Source of the DNA: an uncultured Sterolibacterium sp.
GTDB taxonomy: Bacteria; Pseudomonadota; Gammaproteobacteria; Burkholderiales; Rhodocyclaceae
Direction of reading: 5' to 3'
Assembly (NCBI GenBank): GCA_903904605.1
Contig: CAIVDC010000001.1
Coordinates: 1 to 64,000, forward strand
Length of the DNA stretch: 64,000 nucleotides
Shown: positions 19,200 to 27,282 of the stretch, piece by piece
Numbering within the stretch: the first letter of the stretch is position 1
Layout: every line of letters begins with the position of its first letter
Made by a program: the position numbers and the translations under genes
Notes under the pieces: generated by a model
The model's input: only the letters and a program-made list of their open reading frames with translations
What the model was told of the DNA's origin: nothing
The model's database searches: none

Positions 19200-19726
19200 T
19201 CGATGATCGTCTCGGTCAGGTTGCGTTCCAAGGTGATGATCGGCGCAGCCATCATGCCCTGGCTGCGGTAGAAGGTCATGACCAGCATATCGTCGAAGAC
19301 CAGCAAGGTGCGGACTTTGGCGACCCCGGCTTTGCGAAAACTGCTGCAAAGCGCATCGAGGAGTCTCGTGCCGATGCCGGAAAGACGCGCCTCCCGGCGC
19401 ACGCTGATGCCGAACACCCAACCGCACGGCGGGGTGCCGAACTCCCAGTCGCGAACCTCGCCGATGATGAACCCGTCGATCTCGCCGTCGCACTCGGCCA
19501 CCAGGAAGAAGCACGGCTGCCGTCCGCGCCCGCCGTAACGGAGAAAGCGCTCACGCCAGTAATCGGCTTTTCCGATGCCGGTGATCTGCTCGTCGATGGC
19601 AATGACGCTGTCCAGATCGCGTGCCCGCACCGGGCGAACGACGACATCTGCCGATGACCCCGGCAAAGATCCGGTCGGCGCGCCGGCGGCCGCCGCAGGC
19701 TTCTTCGAACGCTTCTGTGCGCGCAT
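19196..19726 (-). CDS. GNAT-family N-acetyltransferase
   Basis: A 176-residue protein with a basic, Ala-rich tail (about residues 1-27) and then a GNAT fold. The acetyl-CoA loop is RREARLSGIGTRLLDAL at about 111-127, and the C-terminal motif has FYRSQGMM. It lies ten bases after the ferredoxin gene and overlaps the Rrf2 gene. It could acetylate an aromatic amine or small-molecule inducer, as described to my recollection for BadL, or a protein. The substrate is not readable from sequence. Confidence 0.85.
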   Translation of the reverse strand: MRAQKRSKKPAAAAGAPTGSLPGSSADVVVRPVRARDLDSVIAIDEQITGIGKADYWRERFLRYGGRGRQPCFFLVAECDGEIDGFIIGEVRDWEFGTPPCGWVFGISVRREARLSGIGTRLLDALCSSFRKAGVAKVRTLLVFDDMLVMTFYRSQGMMAAPIITLERNLTETIIE

Positions 19727-19736
19727 GGATCAGGCT

Positions 19737-19982
19737 TCAGGCCTGTAGCGCTCGATGCTTAGCCAGCAACTGATCGCGGCTCTCGCGAAAGTCCGGATGG
19801 TCGTCGATGCAGATCACGGGGCAGACCAGCCGGCACTGCGGTTCGTCCTCGGCGCCGACGCATTCCGTGCAGCGCCGCGGGTCGATCAGGTAGCAGCGGG
19901 TCGCAGCGCTGATCGCCTGGTTCGGACAGACGTCCGCGCAGGCATCGCAGGCACTGCAGTCTTCGTTGATTCTCAGGGCCAT
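19737..19982 (-). CDS. 2[4Fe-4S] ferredoxin, YfhL/aromatic-type
   Basis: An 81-residue ferredoxin. Cluster I ligands are C9-x2-C12-x2-C15-x3-C19. Cluster II is C38-x2-C41-x8-C50-x3-C54, the long-insert form seen in YfhL/Allochromatium-type ferredoxins and in the electron donor of benzoyl-CoA reductase. The start MALRINEDC at 19982 matches the family; an upstream ATG would add nine residues. It would deliver low-potential electrons in the cytoplasm. It is divergent from the OYE gene, with a shared control region, and leads the ferredoxin-GNAT-Rrf2 operon. Confidence 0.93.
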   Translation of the reverse strand: MALRINEDCSACDACADVCPNQAISAATRCYLIDPRRCTECVGAEDEPQCRLVCPVICIDDHPDFRESRDQLLAKHRALQA

Positions 19983-20014
19983 TACGAATTCCTTTTGCGC
20001 GGCCTGCACCCCGG

Positions 20015-20028
20015 TTGACCCAGGTCAA
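20015..20028. promoter_or_regulatory. FNR/AcpR-type operator in ferredoxin/OYE divergent region
   Basis: TTGACCCAGGTCAA is a perfect 6-2-6 inverted repeat and fits TTGAY-N4-RTCAA, the FNR-family site. Its centre (20021.5) is about 42 bases before the start point predicted from the -10 at 20052-20057. That is the class II activator position for the OYE-ligase operon. It is only about 40 bases from the ferredoxin ATG, so on that side it might repress or share a longer leader. Confidence 0.6.
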
Positions 20029-20051
20029 AGTTTCGGGAAGGCCTATTTCGG

Positions 20052-20057
20052 TATTAT
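20052..20057 (+). promoter_or_regulatory. Predicted -10 element of OYE-ligase operon
   Basis: TATTAT at 20052-20057. No good -35 hexamer lies 17 bases upstream. Instead the FNR-type box occupies the -42 region, as expected for an activator-dependent promoter with start near 20064. Confidence 0.45.
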
Positions 20058-20130
20058 CGTACCAAATTACCCGATCCTGCGTCAAGACGCAGCCCGTTCC
20101 GATTATCGGTCGTTATCCAGGAGGTCGAAA

Positions 20131-21564
20131 GTGAAGTTATTCGAACCGTTAGAGATCAATGGCATGGTGATTCCGAATCGCGTGATGGTGCCCGCCATGG
20201 TGACCCACCTTTGCGACGAGGGCGGCATGGTGAACGACGCGGTGATCGAGCGCTATGCCGCCTATGCCGAGGGCGGCGCAGGTCTGATCGTGGTCGAGGC
20301 CATGGCGGTGCACCAGAACAAGTCGGGTGCCCTGTTGCGTGCCAGCGAGGACAAGTTCATTCCCGGGCTGCGCGAACTGACGCGGCGGGTGCATGGAATC
20401 TCCGACTCCAAGATCGTGCCGCAGATCATTCATTTCATGAAAGTGGCGCGCACCGGCTGGCGCCAGACGGTCGACACCCTGTCGGTCGAGGAGATCGACG
20501 TGATCGTCGAGCAATTCGGCGCGGCGGCGGCGCGCGTTCAGGAAGCGGGCTTCGACGGCGTCGAACTGCACTCGGCCCACGCCTATACCCTGTCTTCCTT
20601 CCTCTCGCGCACCAATCCGCGCAGCGACGACTATGGCGGCGACACGCTGGAGGGCAGACTGAGACTGATCGGTCGGGTGATGGAGAACGTGCGGCGGAAA
20701 GTCGGCCGGAGCTTCCCGGTCTGTGTCCGCTTCAACGCCGAGGAATTCATCAAGAACGGCTACACGGTCGAGGAATCGAAATTGATTGCACGGCGCTTCG
20801 CCGAATTGGGTTTCGACTACCTGTCCCTTTCGGTGGGCGGCAAGTTCGAGGACGCCGTGCATACGCCCGGTACGGTCCTCTTTCCCTATTCCGGCTATTC
20901 CGGCGACCGCTGCATGCCCGGCGACTGGCTGCCGCGCGCGCTTCACGTGAACCTTGCCGCCGAGATCAAGGCTCACCTCGTCGGCAACGGTTTCACGACG
21001 CCGGTCGCGATCGCCGGAAAGCTTTCCGATCCCAGGGATGCGGAAAAGCTGCTCGAACGCGGCGAGGCGGACATGGTCGCGATTGCGCGGGGTTTGCTCG
21101 CCGACCCTGCCTGGGCCAACAAGGTCAAGAACGGCCAGATCGACAGCATCGTTCAGTGCGACTATTGCAATGTCTGCAAGCAGCTGGACGGCACGCACAA
21201 GCCGGTCATCTGCGCGCTCTGGCCTCAGGGCGCCCTCCAGGCGCCGAAGGGGAGTCCGGCCACCCCGGTTCCCCGGTGGGCCGATGACGGCGGCGTCAGC
21301 GCGACGCCGACCGAATCGACCGTATCACTGCGCTGGAGCAAGGCCCCCGGGGCCGCCGGATACGATATCTATCGCAGCACGGGTGACGGAGACGCGCGGC
21401 TCCTCGACGCAGTGAAAGTAACCAGATGGGTCGACAAGTGCGTACTCGGCGGGCTGCGCTACCAATACCACATCAGGGCACGCAGCGCCGACGGGCGGGC
21501 GGGCAGTCCCGTCTCGACCGGGCCCGTGGACCTGCCCCTGCCCGGCTACATGGTTGCGGATTGA
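20131..21564 (+). CDS. OYE-family flavoprotein with [4Fe-4S] motif and C-terminal fibronectin type III domain
   Basis: A 477-residue protein. Residues 1-335 are an Old Yellow Enzyme/2,4-dienoyl-CoA reductase-type FMN TIM barrel (KLFEPLEINGMVIPNRVMV, the active-site HxxH of ELHSAHAYTLSSFLSR with His147/His150, and FMN-phosphate region VAIARGLLADP). Cys343-x2-Cys346-x2-Cys349-x11-Cys361 look like a [4Fe-4S] site, with spacing slightly different from the usual x2-x3-x11. The FAD/NAD(P)H domain that normally follows in this group is missing. Residues about 388-470 form a fibronectin type III-like module instead (VSLRWSKAPGAAGYDIYRS, YQYHIRARSADG). The GTG start at 20131 follows a perfect AGGAGG. 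It probably reduces an enoyl-, dienoyl- or aryl-CoA with electrons from the divergent ferredoxin (inference). Confidence 0.88.
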   Translation: MKLFEPLEINGMVIPNRVMVPAMVTHLCDEGGMVNDAVIERYAAYAEGGAGLIVVEAMAVHQNKSGALLRASEDKFIPGLRELTRRVHGISDSKIVPQIIHFMKVARTGWRQTVDTLSVEEIDVIVEQFGAAAARVQEAGFDGVELHSAHAYTLSSFLSRTNPRSDDYGGDTLEGRLRLIGRVMENVRRKVGRSFPVCVRFNAEEFIKNGYTVEESKLIARRFAELGFDYLSLSVGGKFEDAVHTPGTVLFPYSGYSGDRCMPGDWLPRALHVNLAAEIKAHLVGNGFTTPVAIAGKLSDPRDAEKLLERGEADMVAIARGLLADPAWANKVKNGQIDSIVQCDYCNVCKQLDGTHKPVICALWPQGALQAPKGSPATPVPRWADDGGVSATPTESTVSLRWSKAPGAAGYDIYRSTGDGDARLLDAVKVTRWVDKCVLGGLRYQYHIRARSADGRAGSPVSTGPVDLPLPGYMVAD

Positions 21565-21626
21565 CCCGCGCGGGCGTCCGTGCCGCGAGGCAGCCGCCGG
21601 GCCGGAACAATTTTCGGAGAAATGAG

Positions 21627-23273
21627 ATGCTGGAAGGATGCGTCGCCTGGCCGGAGGAATTCGCCCGGCGCTATCGCGCCGAAGGTTACTGGGAGGACGT
21701 CACCCTGTTCGAGGTACTGTGCCGCACTGCGGCGCAATTTCCGGACAAACTGGCCGTGGTCGACGGCGCACGGCGTGTTTCCTATGTGCAGCTGCGGGGT
21801 GACGTTGAACGGCTCGCGGCGGGCTTGTCATCCCTGGGCCTGCGTGCGCAGGAGCGGGTCGTTTTCCAGCTCGACAACGGCCTCGAATTGATCGAGACTT
21901 TCTTTGCCCTGACGCGCATCGGCGTGATTCCCGTCTTGGCCTTGCCGGCGCACCGCAAGACGGAAATCGCCCATTTTGCCCGTGCCGCCGGAGCGGTCGC
22001 GCTGTTGATTCCCGACCTGGCGCGCCAGTTCGACTATCGTGCGATGGCCAACGAAGTCGTCGCGGAATGCCCGTCCATTCGCAACGTCATTGTATCCGGG
22101 CAGGCCGGCGCGCGACAGACCGCGCTGGCGGACTTGTTCGAAACGGGAAACGCGGCAAGGGCCGGGCCGGCACTGCCCCACGCCGAAGAGGTGGCCTTGA
22201 TGCTCCTCTCGGGAGGAACGACCGGCTTGCCAAAACTCATCCCGCGCACCCACACCGACTATATCTACGGCTCGCGGCAAAGCGCGAAGGCGGCCGGTTT
22301 CGGACCGGACACGGTGTATCTCGCCTTGCTGCCGATCGCCCACAACTATACCCTGGGTGCGCCCGGCGTCCTCGGCGCGATCGCCAGCGGCGCCACTACG
22401 GTCGTCTCGCCCGGCACGGCTGCGGACGTCGTGTTTCCGCTGATCGAACGGGAGCGCGTGAGCGTGCTCTGCGCGGCGGTGCCGCTGGTGGCCAGGTGGC
22501 TGGGCTCGGACCTGTTCGGCCGCCACGACCTCGGTTCGCTGAAGGTATTCATGAACGGGGGAGCCAAGCTGGTTCCGGAACTTCGGCAGCGGGTCGAGGA
22601 GCGGTTTCAGTGCATCTACCAGGAGAGCTTCGGCACGGCGGAGGGCCTGCTCAACATGACGCGCCTGGACGATCCTCTGAAAGTGCGCATGAACAGTTCC
22701 GGCCGGCCGGTCTCGGACGGCGACGAAATCAGGATCGTGGACCCGTCGGGCCATGAACTTCCGGACGGACAGCCCGGTGAATTGCTGGTGCGCGGCCCCT
22801 ATACCATTCGTGGTTACTACAAAGGCTCCGAAATCAACAAGGCCGGATTTACAGCGGACGGCTTCTACCGCATGGGCGATATTGTCAGGAAGGTCGACGG
22901 CTATCTCTACCTCGAGGGCAGAATCAAGGACCTGATCAACCGTGGAGGCGAGAAGATAAGTTGCGAGGAAATCGAGAACCACCTCCTGGCGCACCCGAGC
23001 ATCGAATCGGCGTGCATCGTGGCGATGCCAGACCCCGTCTTTGGCGAGAAAGCCTGCGCATTCGCGATCCTGCGCCAGGATTGCGGCCTGACGCTGGATG
23101 AAGTCCGGTCATTTCTGCAGGCGCGCGGGATTGCGCGCTTCAAGATGCCCGAGCGTCTGGAACTCGTGGCTGAATTCCCCATCAGCCCCGCAGGCAAGAT
23201 CCTGCGGGCGAGCCTCCGAGCGGCCGCGGCGGAGAAACTCCGCCAGGAGACGCCGGCGGGGTCTCGTCCCTAG
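21627..23273 (+). CDS. Aryl-acid AMP/CoA ligase, EntE/DhbE-like
   Basis: A 548-residue adenylate-forming enzyme. The N-terminus WPEEFARRYRAEGYWEDVTL and the motif LLSGGTTGLPKLIPRTHTDY are those of 2,3-dihydroxybenzoate/salicylate-AMP ligases. The hinge is RIKDLINRGGEKISCEEIE and the C-terminal lysine lies in SPAGKILR. No siderophore genes are nearby and the gene follows the OYE gene by about 60 bases, so a CoA ligase for a hydroxy- or aminobenzoate is more likely than siderophore synthesis. The ATG at 21627 follows CGGAGA. Its stop interlocks with the convergent ligase gene through CTAG (23270-23273). Confidence 0.85.
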   Translation: MLEGCVAWPEEFARRYRAEGYWEDVTLFEVLCRTAAQFPDKLAVVDGARRVSYVQLRGDVERLAAGLSSLGLRAQERVVFQLDNGLELIETFFALTRIGVIPVLALPAHRKTEIAHFARAAGAVALLIPDLARQFDYRAMANEVVAECPSIRNVIVSGQAGARQTALADLFETGNAARAGPALPHAEEVALMLLSGGTTGLPKLIPRTHTDYIYGSRQSAKAAGFGPDTVYLALLPIAHNYTLGAPGVLGAIASGATTVVSPGTAADVVFPLIERERVSVLCAAVPLVARWLGSDLFGRHDLGSLKVFMNGGAKLVPELRQRVEERFQCIYQESFGTAEGLLNMTRLDDPLKVRMNSSGRPVSDGDEIRIVDPSGHELPDGQPGELLVRGPYTIRGYYKGSEINKAGFTADGFYRMGDIVRKVDGYLYLEGRIKDLINRGGEKISCEEIENHLLAHPSIESACIVAMPDPVFGEKACAFAILRQDCGLTLDEVRSFLQARGIARFKMPERLELVAEFPISPAGKILRASLRAAAAEKLRQETPAGSRP

Positions 23274-24889
23274 GCCGGGGTGCCGAAGCTCTTGGCGATC
23301 TCGCGCAGGACGAACTTCTGTATCTTGCCCGTCGGGGTCCAGGGCATCTTCTCGATGACCTCCAGACGTTCCGGCCAGAAAGGCTTGCTGACGCCTTCCG
23401 CGGCGAGATGGGCTTTCATCTCATCCATCGTCAGATGCTCGCCCGGCCGCAGGGTGACGAAAGCGCAGGCCCGCTCCGACATCCGCGGATCGGGCATCGC
23501 GACGATCGCGACTTCCGCTATCTGGGGAATCTTGTACAGCGCGCTCTCGACTTCGACGACCGGGATGTTCTCGCCGCCCCGAATGATGATGTCCTTCTCA
23601 CGCCCGCAGATCCGGATATAGCCCTCCTCGTCCATGCGCGCGATGTCGCCGGTATTGAACCAGCCCTGTTCATCGACCGCATAGAGCTGCGGCCGCTTGA
23701 GATAGCCGACGAACAGCGATGGGCCGCGGAATTTCATGCAGCCCGGCTCGCCCCGGGGCACCTCCTTGCCTTCTTCGTCGACGATGCAAACCTCCGAACC
23801 GGGCATGGGGAAGCCGTCCGACTCGAGCACCTTGTGGCCCGAAGGCAGGGTCGTCGTCGCCGAGCAGCACTCGGTCATGCCCCAGGAGGCCACGACCTGG
23901 GCATGCAGCTTGTCCTGGGCCAGCTGAACCACCACCGGTGGAATCGGCGCGCCCGAGGTAACGAACAGACGAAACGCTTCGAGCGAACGATTTTCGACAT
24001 CGGGGAAACTGGCCAGGTCGGCGAGAAAGGGCGTGGCGGCAAAGGTCAAAGTGGTCTTATGCTCTTCCATGAGCAGGACCGCGCGCGCCGCATTCCAGAT
24101 ATCCATGAGCACGATGGGCGCGCCGAGAATCACGGAGAGCAGCAGCCCGTAGGCAAAACCCGCCTGGTGTGCCAGCGGTGAAGGCATGAAGACGACTTCC
24201 GCGCTGCCCAGCTGCATGCGTTTGATGAACTGCAGGATGATGCCGATCAGCGTGTTGGAGGTGTGCATCACACCCTTGGATTCGCCGGTGGTGCCGGAGG
24301 TAAACAACAGCTGGCAGACGTCGTTGGGTTGCAGCAGTGCCCCGGCAGAAACCGGGCAGTCGCCGCCCAGCAGCGCTTCCTCGAAGGAGTGGCTGCCCGT
24401 CCCGCCGATGATGAAGACATGCCCGAGATCAGGACAGTCGCGCTGCAGTTCAAGTGCCAGTGCGCCGTGGTCGAAGCCGCGGAATTTCGCCGGCACGATC
24501 AGCACCTTGGACCCGGCGTGCTTGACCATGAAGGACATCTCGCGACTGCGGAAGATCGGCATCAGCGGATTGCTGGCGGCGCCGATCCTCACGCAGGCGA
24601 GATGGATCGCGACGAACTGCCACCAGTTCGGCAGCTGAAAGGAAACCACGTCTCCCCGCTCGACGCCGCAGGCCTGGAGCCCGCGCGAGATCCTGGCAAC
24701 CTGCTTGGCCAGCTCAAGCCAGGTCAGGCGCGTGGTCGTCCCGTCCTCTTCGTGGAACGAGACGATCGCCGTTTCGTCGGGCTTTTCCGCCACCCAGCGA
24801 TCGAAATATTCGGTGACCACGCGCTCGGCCCAGATGCCGCGGTTCTTCTCGAGGCTAAGCCGGCTCTGACTCAGAAATACTCCATCCAT
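23270..24889 (-). CDS. Acyl/aryl-CoA ligase, cyclohexanecarboxylate-CoA ligase-like
   Basis: A 539-residue AMP-forming CoA ligase with P-loop LLFTSGTTGESKGVMHTSNT, the VVASWGMTECCSATTT region, the hinge GREKDIIIRGGENIPVVEVE and the catalytic Lys in WTPTGKIQKF. The segment VVSFQLPNWWQFVAIHLACVRIG recalls proteins annotated as cyclohexanecarboxylate-CoA ligase (AliA). Fatty or other carboxylic acids remain possible. The ATG at 24889 begins MDGVFLSQSRLSL. It is the last gene of the SDR-ECH-TetR-ECH-ligase operon, 11 bases after the second hydratase. Confidence 0.85.
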   Translation of the reverse strand: MDGVFLSQSRLSLEKNRGIWAERVVTEYFDRWVAEKPDETAIVSFHEEDGTTTRLTWLELAKQVARISRGLQACGVERGDVVSFQLPNWWQFVAIHLACVRIGAASNPLMPIFRSREMSFMVKHAGSKVLIVPAKFRGFDHGALALELQRDCPDLGHVFIIGGTGSHSFEEALLGGDCPVSAGALLQPNDVCQLLFTSGTTGESKGVMHTSNTLIGIILQFIKRMQLGSAEVVFMPSPLAHQAGFAYGLLLSVILGAPIVLMDIWNAARAVLLMEEHKTTLTFAATPFLADLASFPDVENRSLEAFRLFVTSGAPIPPVVVQLAQDKLHAQVVASWGMTECCSATTTLPSGHKVLESDGFPMPGSEVCIVDEEGKEVPRGEPGCMKFRGPSLFVGYLKRPQLYAVDEQGWFNTGDIARMDEEGYIRICGREKDIIIRGGENIPVVEVESALYKIPQIAEVAIVAMPDPRMSERACAFVTLRPGEHLTMDEMKAHLAAEGVSKPFWPERLEVIEKMPWTPTGKIQKFVLREIAKSFGTPA

Positions 24890-24900
24890 TCCTACCACCC

Positions 24901-25656
24901 TCACTCTTTTTCCAAGAATCGGCGTACGCGACTTTGCGTATCCGCCGTACCAAGCAGCATGCCGCTGCCGAGAAGCTCGACTTCGAAGCCCTGGCCGCTG
25001 CCTGGCGTCGCCACACCGATGCACTCCTTGCACGCGGCAAGCGCTTGCCGCGGCAACTTCGCAATCCTATCCACCAGCGCACCCGTGCTCGCCTGCAGCT
25101 CCGCCGCCGGCGCCATCCACTGGGCGAGCCCCAAGGGAACGGCATCAATGCCGGCAACGATCTCGGCGCCGAGAATCAAGCGACGGCTGATCCCCTCGCC
25201 GCAAAGCCGGGTCAGGCGCTGCGTGCCCCCGGCCGCCGGCAGCAGACCGAGTCTCGCCTCGGGCAAACCGATTCTGGCGGTGTCGGCGACGAAGCGCAGA
25301 TCGCAGGCCAGCGCCAACTCGAAACCGCCGCCCAGAGCCGCGCCGCCGATCTCCGCGACGGTCACCAGGCCGATCCGCTCAAGCCGCGAATAGACTTCCT
25401 GCAGGCGTCTGGTGAAACCGATCATCAGGGCACGGCCTTCCTCGGTCAGAAAGCGCGCCCGCATGAATTCGAGATCGGCCCCGGCGCAGAACACCCGCTC
25501 GCTGCTGCGCAGCCAAAGCACGGCGACGCTGGGCGTCCGCTCGAGCTCGTCGAGAATTTCGTCGAGCCGCGCCACCCATTCGTCGTTGATGGCATTGACG
25601 GGGGCACGGCACAACGTCGCTATGGCGATGGCGCCATCGATGGAAAGAGAAATCAT
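24901..25656 (-). CDS. Enoyl-CoA hydratase/isomerase family protein
   Basis: A 251-residue crotonase-fold protein. The oxyanion-hole segments are FCAGADLEFM (about residues 56-65) and AEIGGAALGGGFELALACDLRFV (split at about 100-122). The catalytic Glu is retained in LPEARLGLLPAAGGTQRL. It would hydrate an enoyl-CoA during beta-oxidation-type breakdown of the acid activated by the neighbouring ligase. Its ATG overlaps the TetR stop in ATGA, and the ligase follows by 11 bases. Confidence 0.85.
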   Translation of the reverse strand: MISLSIDGAIAIATLCRAPVNAINDEWVARLDEILDELERTPSVAVLWLRSSERVFCAGADLEFMRARFLTEEGRALMIGFTRRLQEVYSRLERIGLVTVAEIGGAALGGGFELALACDLRFVADTARIGLPEARLGLLPAAGGTQRLTRLCGEGISRRLILGAEIVAGIDAVPLGLAQWMAPAAELQASTGALVDRIAKLPRQALAACKECIGVATPGSGQGFEVELLGSGMLLGTADTQSRVRRFLEKE

Positions 25657-26375
25657 TTTGTCTTCGCTCTGGCAGTTGGTCGCTTGTCGTGCTTGAAGTT
25701 GCCGGTGTTGCGCCGCATCGTGGACAGCGCCGCCTTGCCTTTGGCCGTGAGAAAGGGTTCGACCAGGAGTTTGAGTCCTTCGGAAACGTACTCCGAGGGC
25801 GACAGCTTACCCTGAAACGCCCAGTTCTTCAGCGCCCAGGCATGGCAAAACATCACATACTGATAAACGAGCAGATACTGGTTCACCTCGCGCATATAGC
25901 CGCCCTCGATGCACGTCCTCAGACAATCCTCGAGCAGGCGGTTGCTTCTGATCTCCTCGTCCTTGATCAGACTGCGGCGGTCGGCGCGCAGGGAGTTGGT
26001 CGAACGGTAGGCCAGGACCGTCGCCTCGCGCAGCCGATCGACGATTGCACAATAGGCCCAGATGGCCATGCAAAGCCGCTCCACCGGATGCTTGACGCCC
26101 TCGAGGCGCAAGGGAATTTCGTGTTCATAGGTTTCGAGAACGAGCTTCAGCGAGAGGAGGAGGATGTCGTCCTTGTCGCCGAAATACTGGTAGATGAGGC
26201 CGATGCTCACGCCGGCTTCGCGGGCGATCTGGGCTATCGTGGTGGTGTAGTAGCCCTGCTGCGAAAACAGCTTGACCGCGGCGCGCAGGATCTGTCCCCG
26301 CCGCTCTTCGATGAGCTTGCTGTCGGTCACCAGGCTATCGACTTGTCCCGGTGACGACATCCCCTTTACCCCCAT
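25653..26375 (-). CDS. TetR/AcrR-family regulator of the aromatic/alicyclic operons
   Basis: A 240-residue TetR protein with its helix-turn-helix at about residues 45-67 (TIAQIAREAGVSIGLIYQYFGDK) and a 170-residue ligand domain. The C-terminal tail is strongly basic (RRNTGNFKHDKRPTARAKTK), which is unusual. Start at 26375 with GGAG seven bases upstream. It sits inside the operon it probably controls. Three perfect TGAATGA-N4-TCATTCA operators in the window lie in front of catabolic genes including its own operon, so it likely represses them until a pathway CoA-thioester binds (inference by analogy with acyl-CoA-responsive TetR proteins). Confidence 0.88.
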   Translation of the reverse strand: MGVKGMSSPGQVDSLVTDSKLIEERRGQILRAAVKLFSQQGYYTTTIAQIAREAGVSIGLIYQYFGDKDDILLLSLKLVLETYEHEIPLRLEGVKHPVERLCMAIWAYCAIVDRLREATVLAYRSTNSLRADRRSLIKDEEIRSNRLLEDCLRTCIEGGYMREVNQYLLVYQYVMFCHAWALKNWAFQGKLSPSEYVSEGLKLLVEPFLTAKGKAALSTMRRNTGNFKHDKRPTARAKTK

Positions 26376-26435
26376 CGCGGTCTCCTGGACGCTTGCTGGA
26401 AAACCAGGGGACGCGAACCGCCGTCCCCGTCGTTT

Positions 26436-27254
26436 TCAGTTGCCGACAAAAACCGGCTTGGTCTTGTTCACGAAGGCGTGGTAGGCGATCTCGAAGTCTT
26501 CGGTCTGCATGCAGATGGCTTGCGCCTCGGCTTCCGTCTCCAGGGCCTGCTCGATCGTCTGGTTCCATTCCTGATGCAGGCACTTCTTGGTCACCGAGTG
26601 GGCAAAGGCGGGGCCGTCGGCGAGCGACTGCGCCATCTTGTGGGCCGTCTCCAGCAACTTGTCCTGGGCCACGATTCCGTTGAAATAGCCCCAGGCCTGG
26701 CCTTCCTCGGCGCTCATGATACGGCCGGTATAGAGCAGTTCGGACGCGCGGCCCTGACCGATGATGCGCGGCAGGATGCTGCAGGCACCCATGTCGCAGC
26801 CGGCCAGGCCGACCTTGACGAAGAGGAATCCGGTCTTGGCTGCGGGGGTGGCGTAACGCATGTCGCTAGCCATGGCGATGATCGCACCGGCACCGACGCA
26901 GACGCCGTCGATGGCGGAGATGATCGGCTGCGGGCAGGTGCGCATTTCCTTGATCAGGTTGCCGGTCATGCGCGTGAAGGCGAGCAGGCCGGTCATGTCC
27001 ATCTTGGTCAGCGGTCCGATGATTTCATGGACATCCCCACCCGAGCAGAAATTCCCGCCCTCTCCGGTAAACACCACGGCGCGCACGTCTTCGGCGTACT
27101 GCAGCTTGTGGAAGGTATCGCGCAGTTCGGCGTAGCTTTCGAAGGTGAGCGGATTCTTGCGGTCGGGCCGGTTGAGGGTGACCGTGGCGACGCGGTCCTT
27201 CACTTCCCACTTGAAATGTTCGGGCCGCCAATCGGCCGCTTTGAGCTTGTACAT
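26436..27254 (-). CDS. Enoyl-CoA hydratase family protein, aminobenzoyl-CoA-cluster type
   Basis: A 272-residue crotonase-family protein with [14 protein letters not shown] (about residues 68-81) and [20 protein letters not shown] as oxyanion-hole segments. The [19 protein letters not shown] region carries Asp rather than the usual Glu at a catalytic position (by-eye alignment). From memory, near-identical motifs ([18 protein letters not shown], [11 protein letters not shown], AICMQTxDFE) belong to hydratases in CoA-dependent 2-aminobenzoate or salicylyl-CoA clusters of Betaproteobacteria. The ATG at 27254 follows AGGAGAA. It lies 28 bases after the SDR gene. Confidence 0.87.
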   Translation of the reverse strand: MYKLKAADWRPEHFKWEVKDRVATVTLNRPDRKNPLTFESYAELRDTFHKLQYAEDVRAVVFTGEGGNFCSGGDVHEIIGPLTKMDMTGLLAFTRMTGNLIKEMRTCPQPIISAIDGVCVGAGAIIAMASDMRYATPAAKTGFLFVKVGLAGCDMGACSILPRIIGQGRASELLYTGRIMSAEEGQAWGYFNGIVAQDKLLETAHKMAQSLADGPAFAHSVTKKCLHQEWNQTIEQALETEAEAQAICMQTEDFEIAYHAFVNKTKPVFVGN

Positions 27255-27282
27255 GTGGTTCTCCTAGGATAGAAAGAGGGGA

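Noticed and set aside
21627-23273. Siderophore biosynthesis role for the EntE/DhbE-like ligase
   Set aside because: No isochorismate, carrier-protein or NRPS genes are nearby, and the partner gene is a CoA-type reductase.
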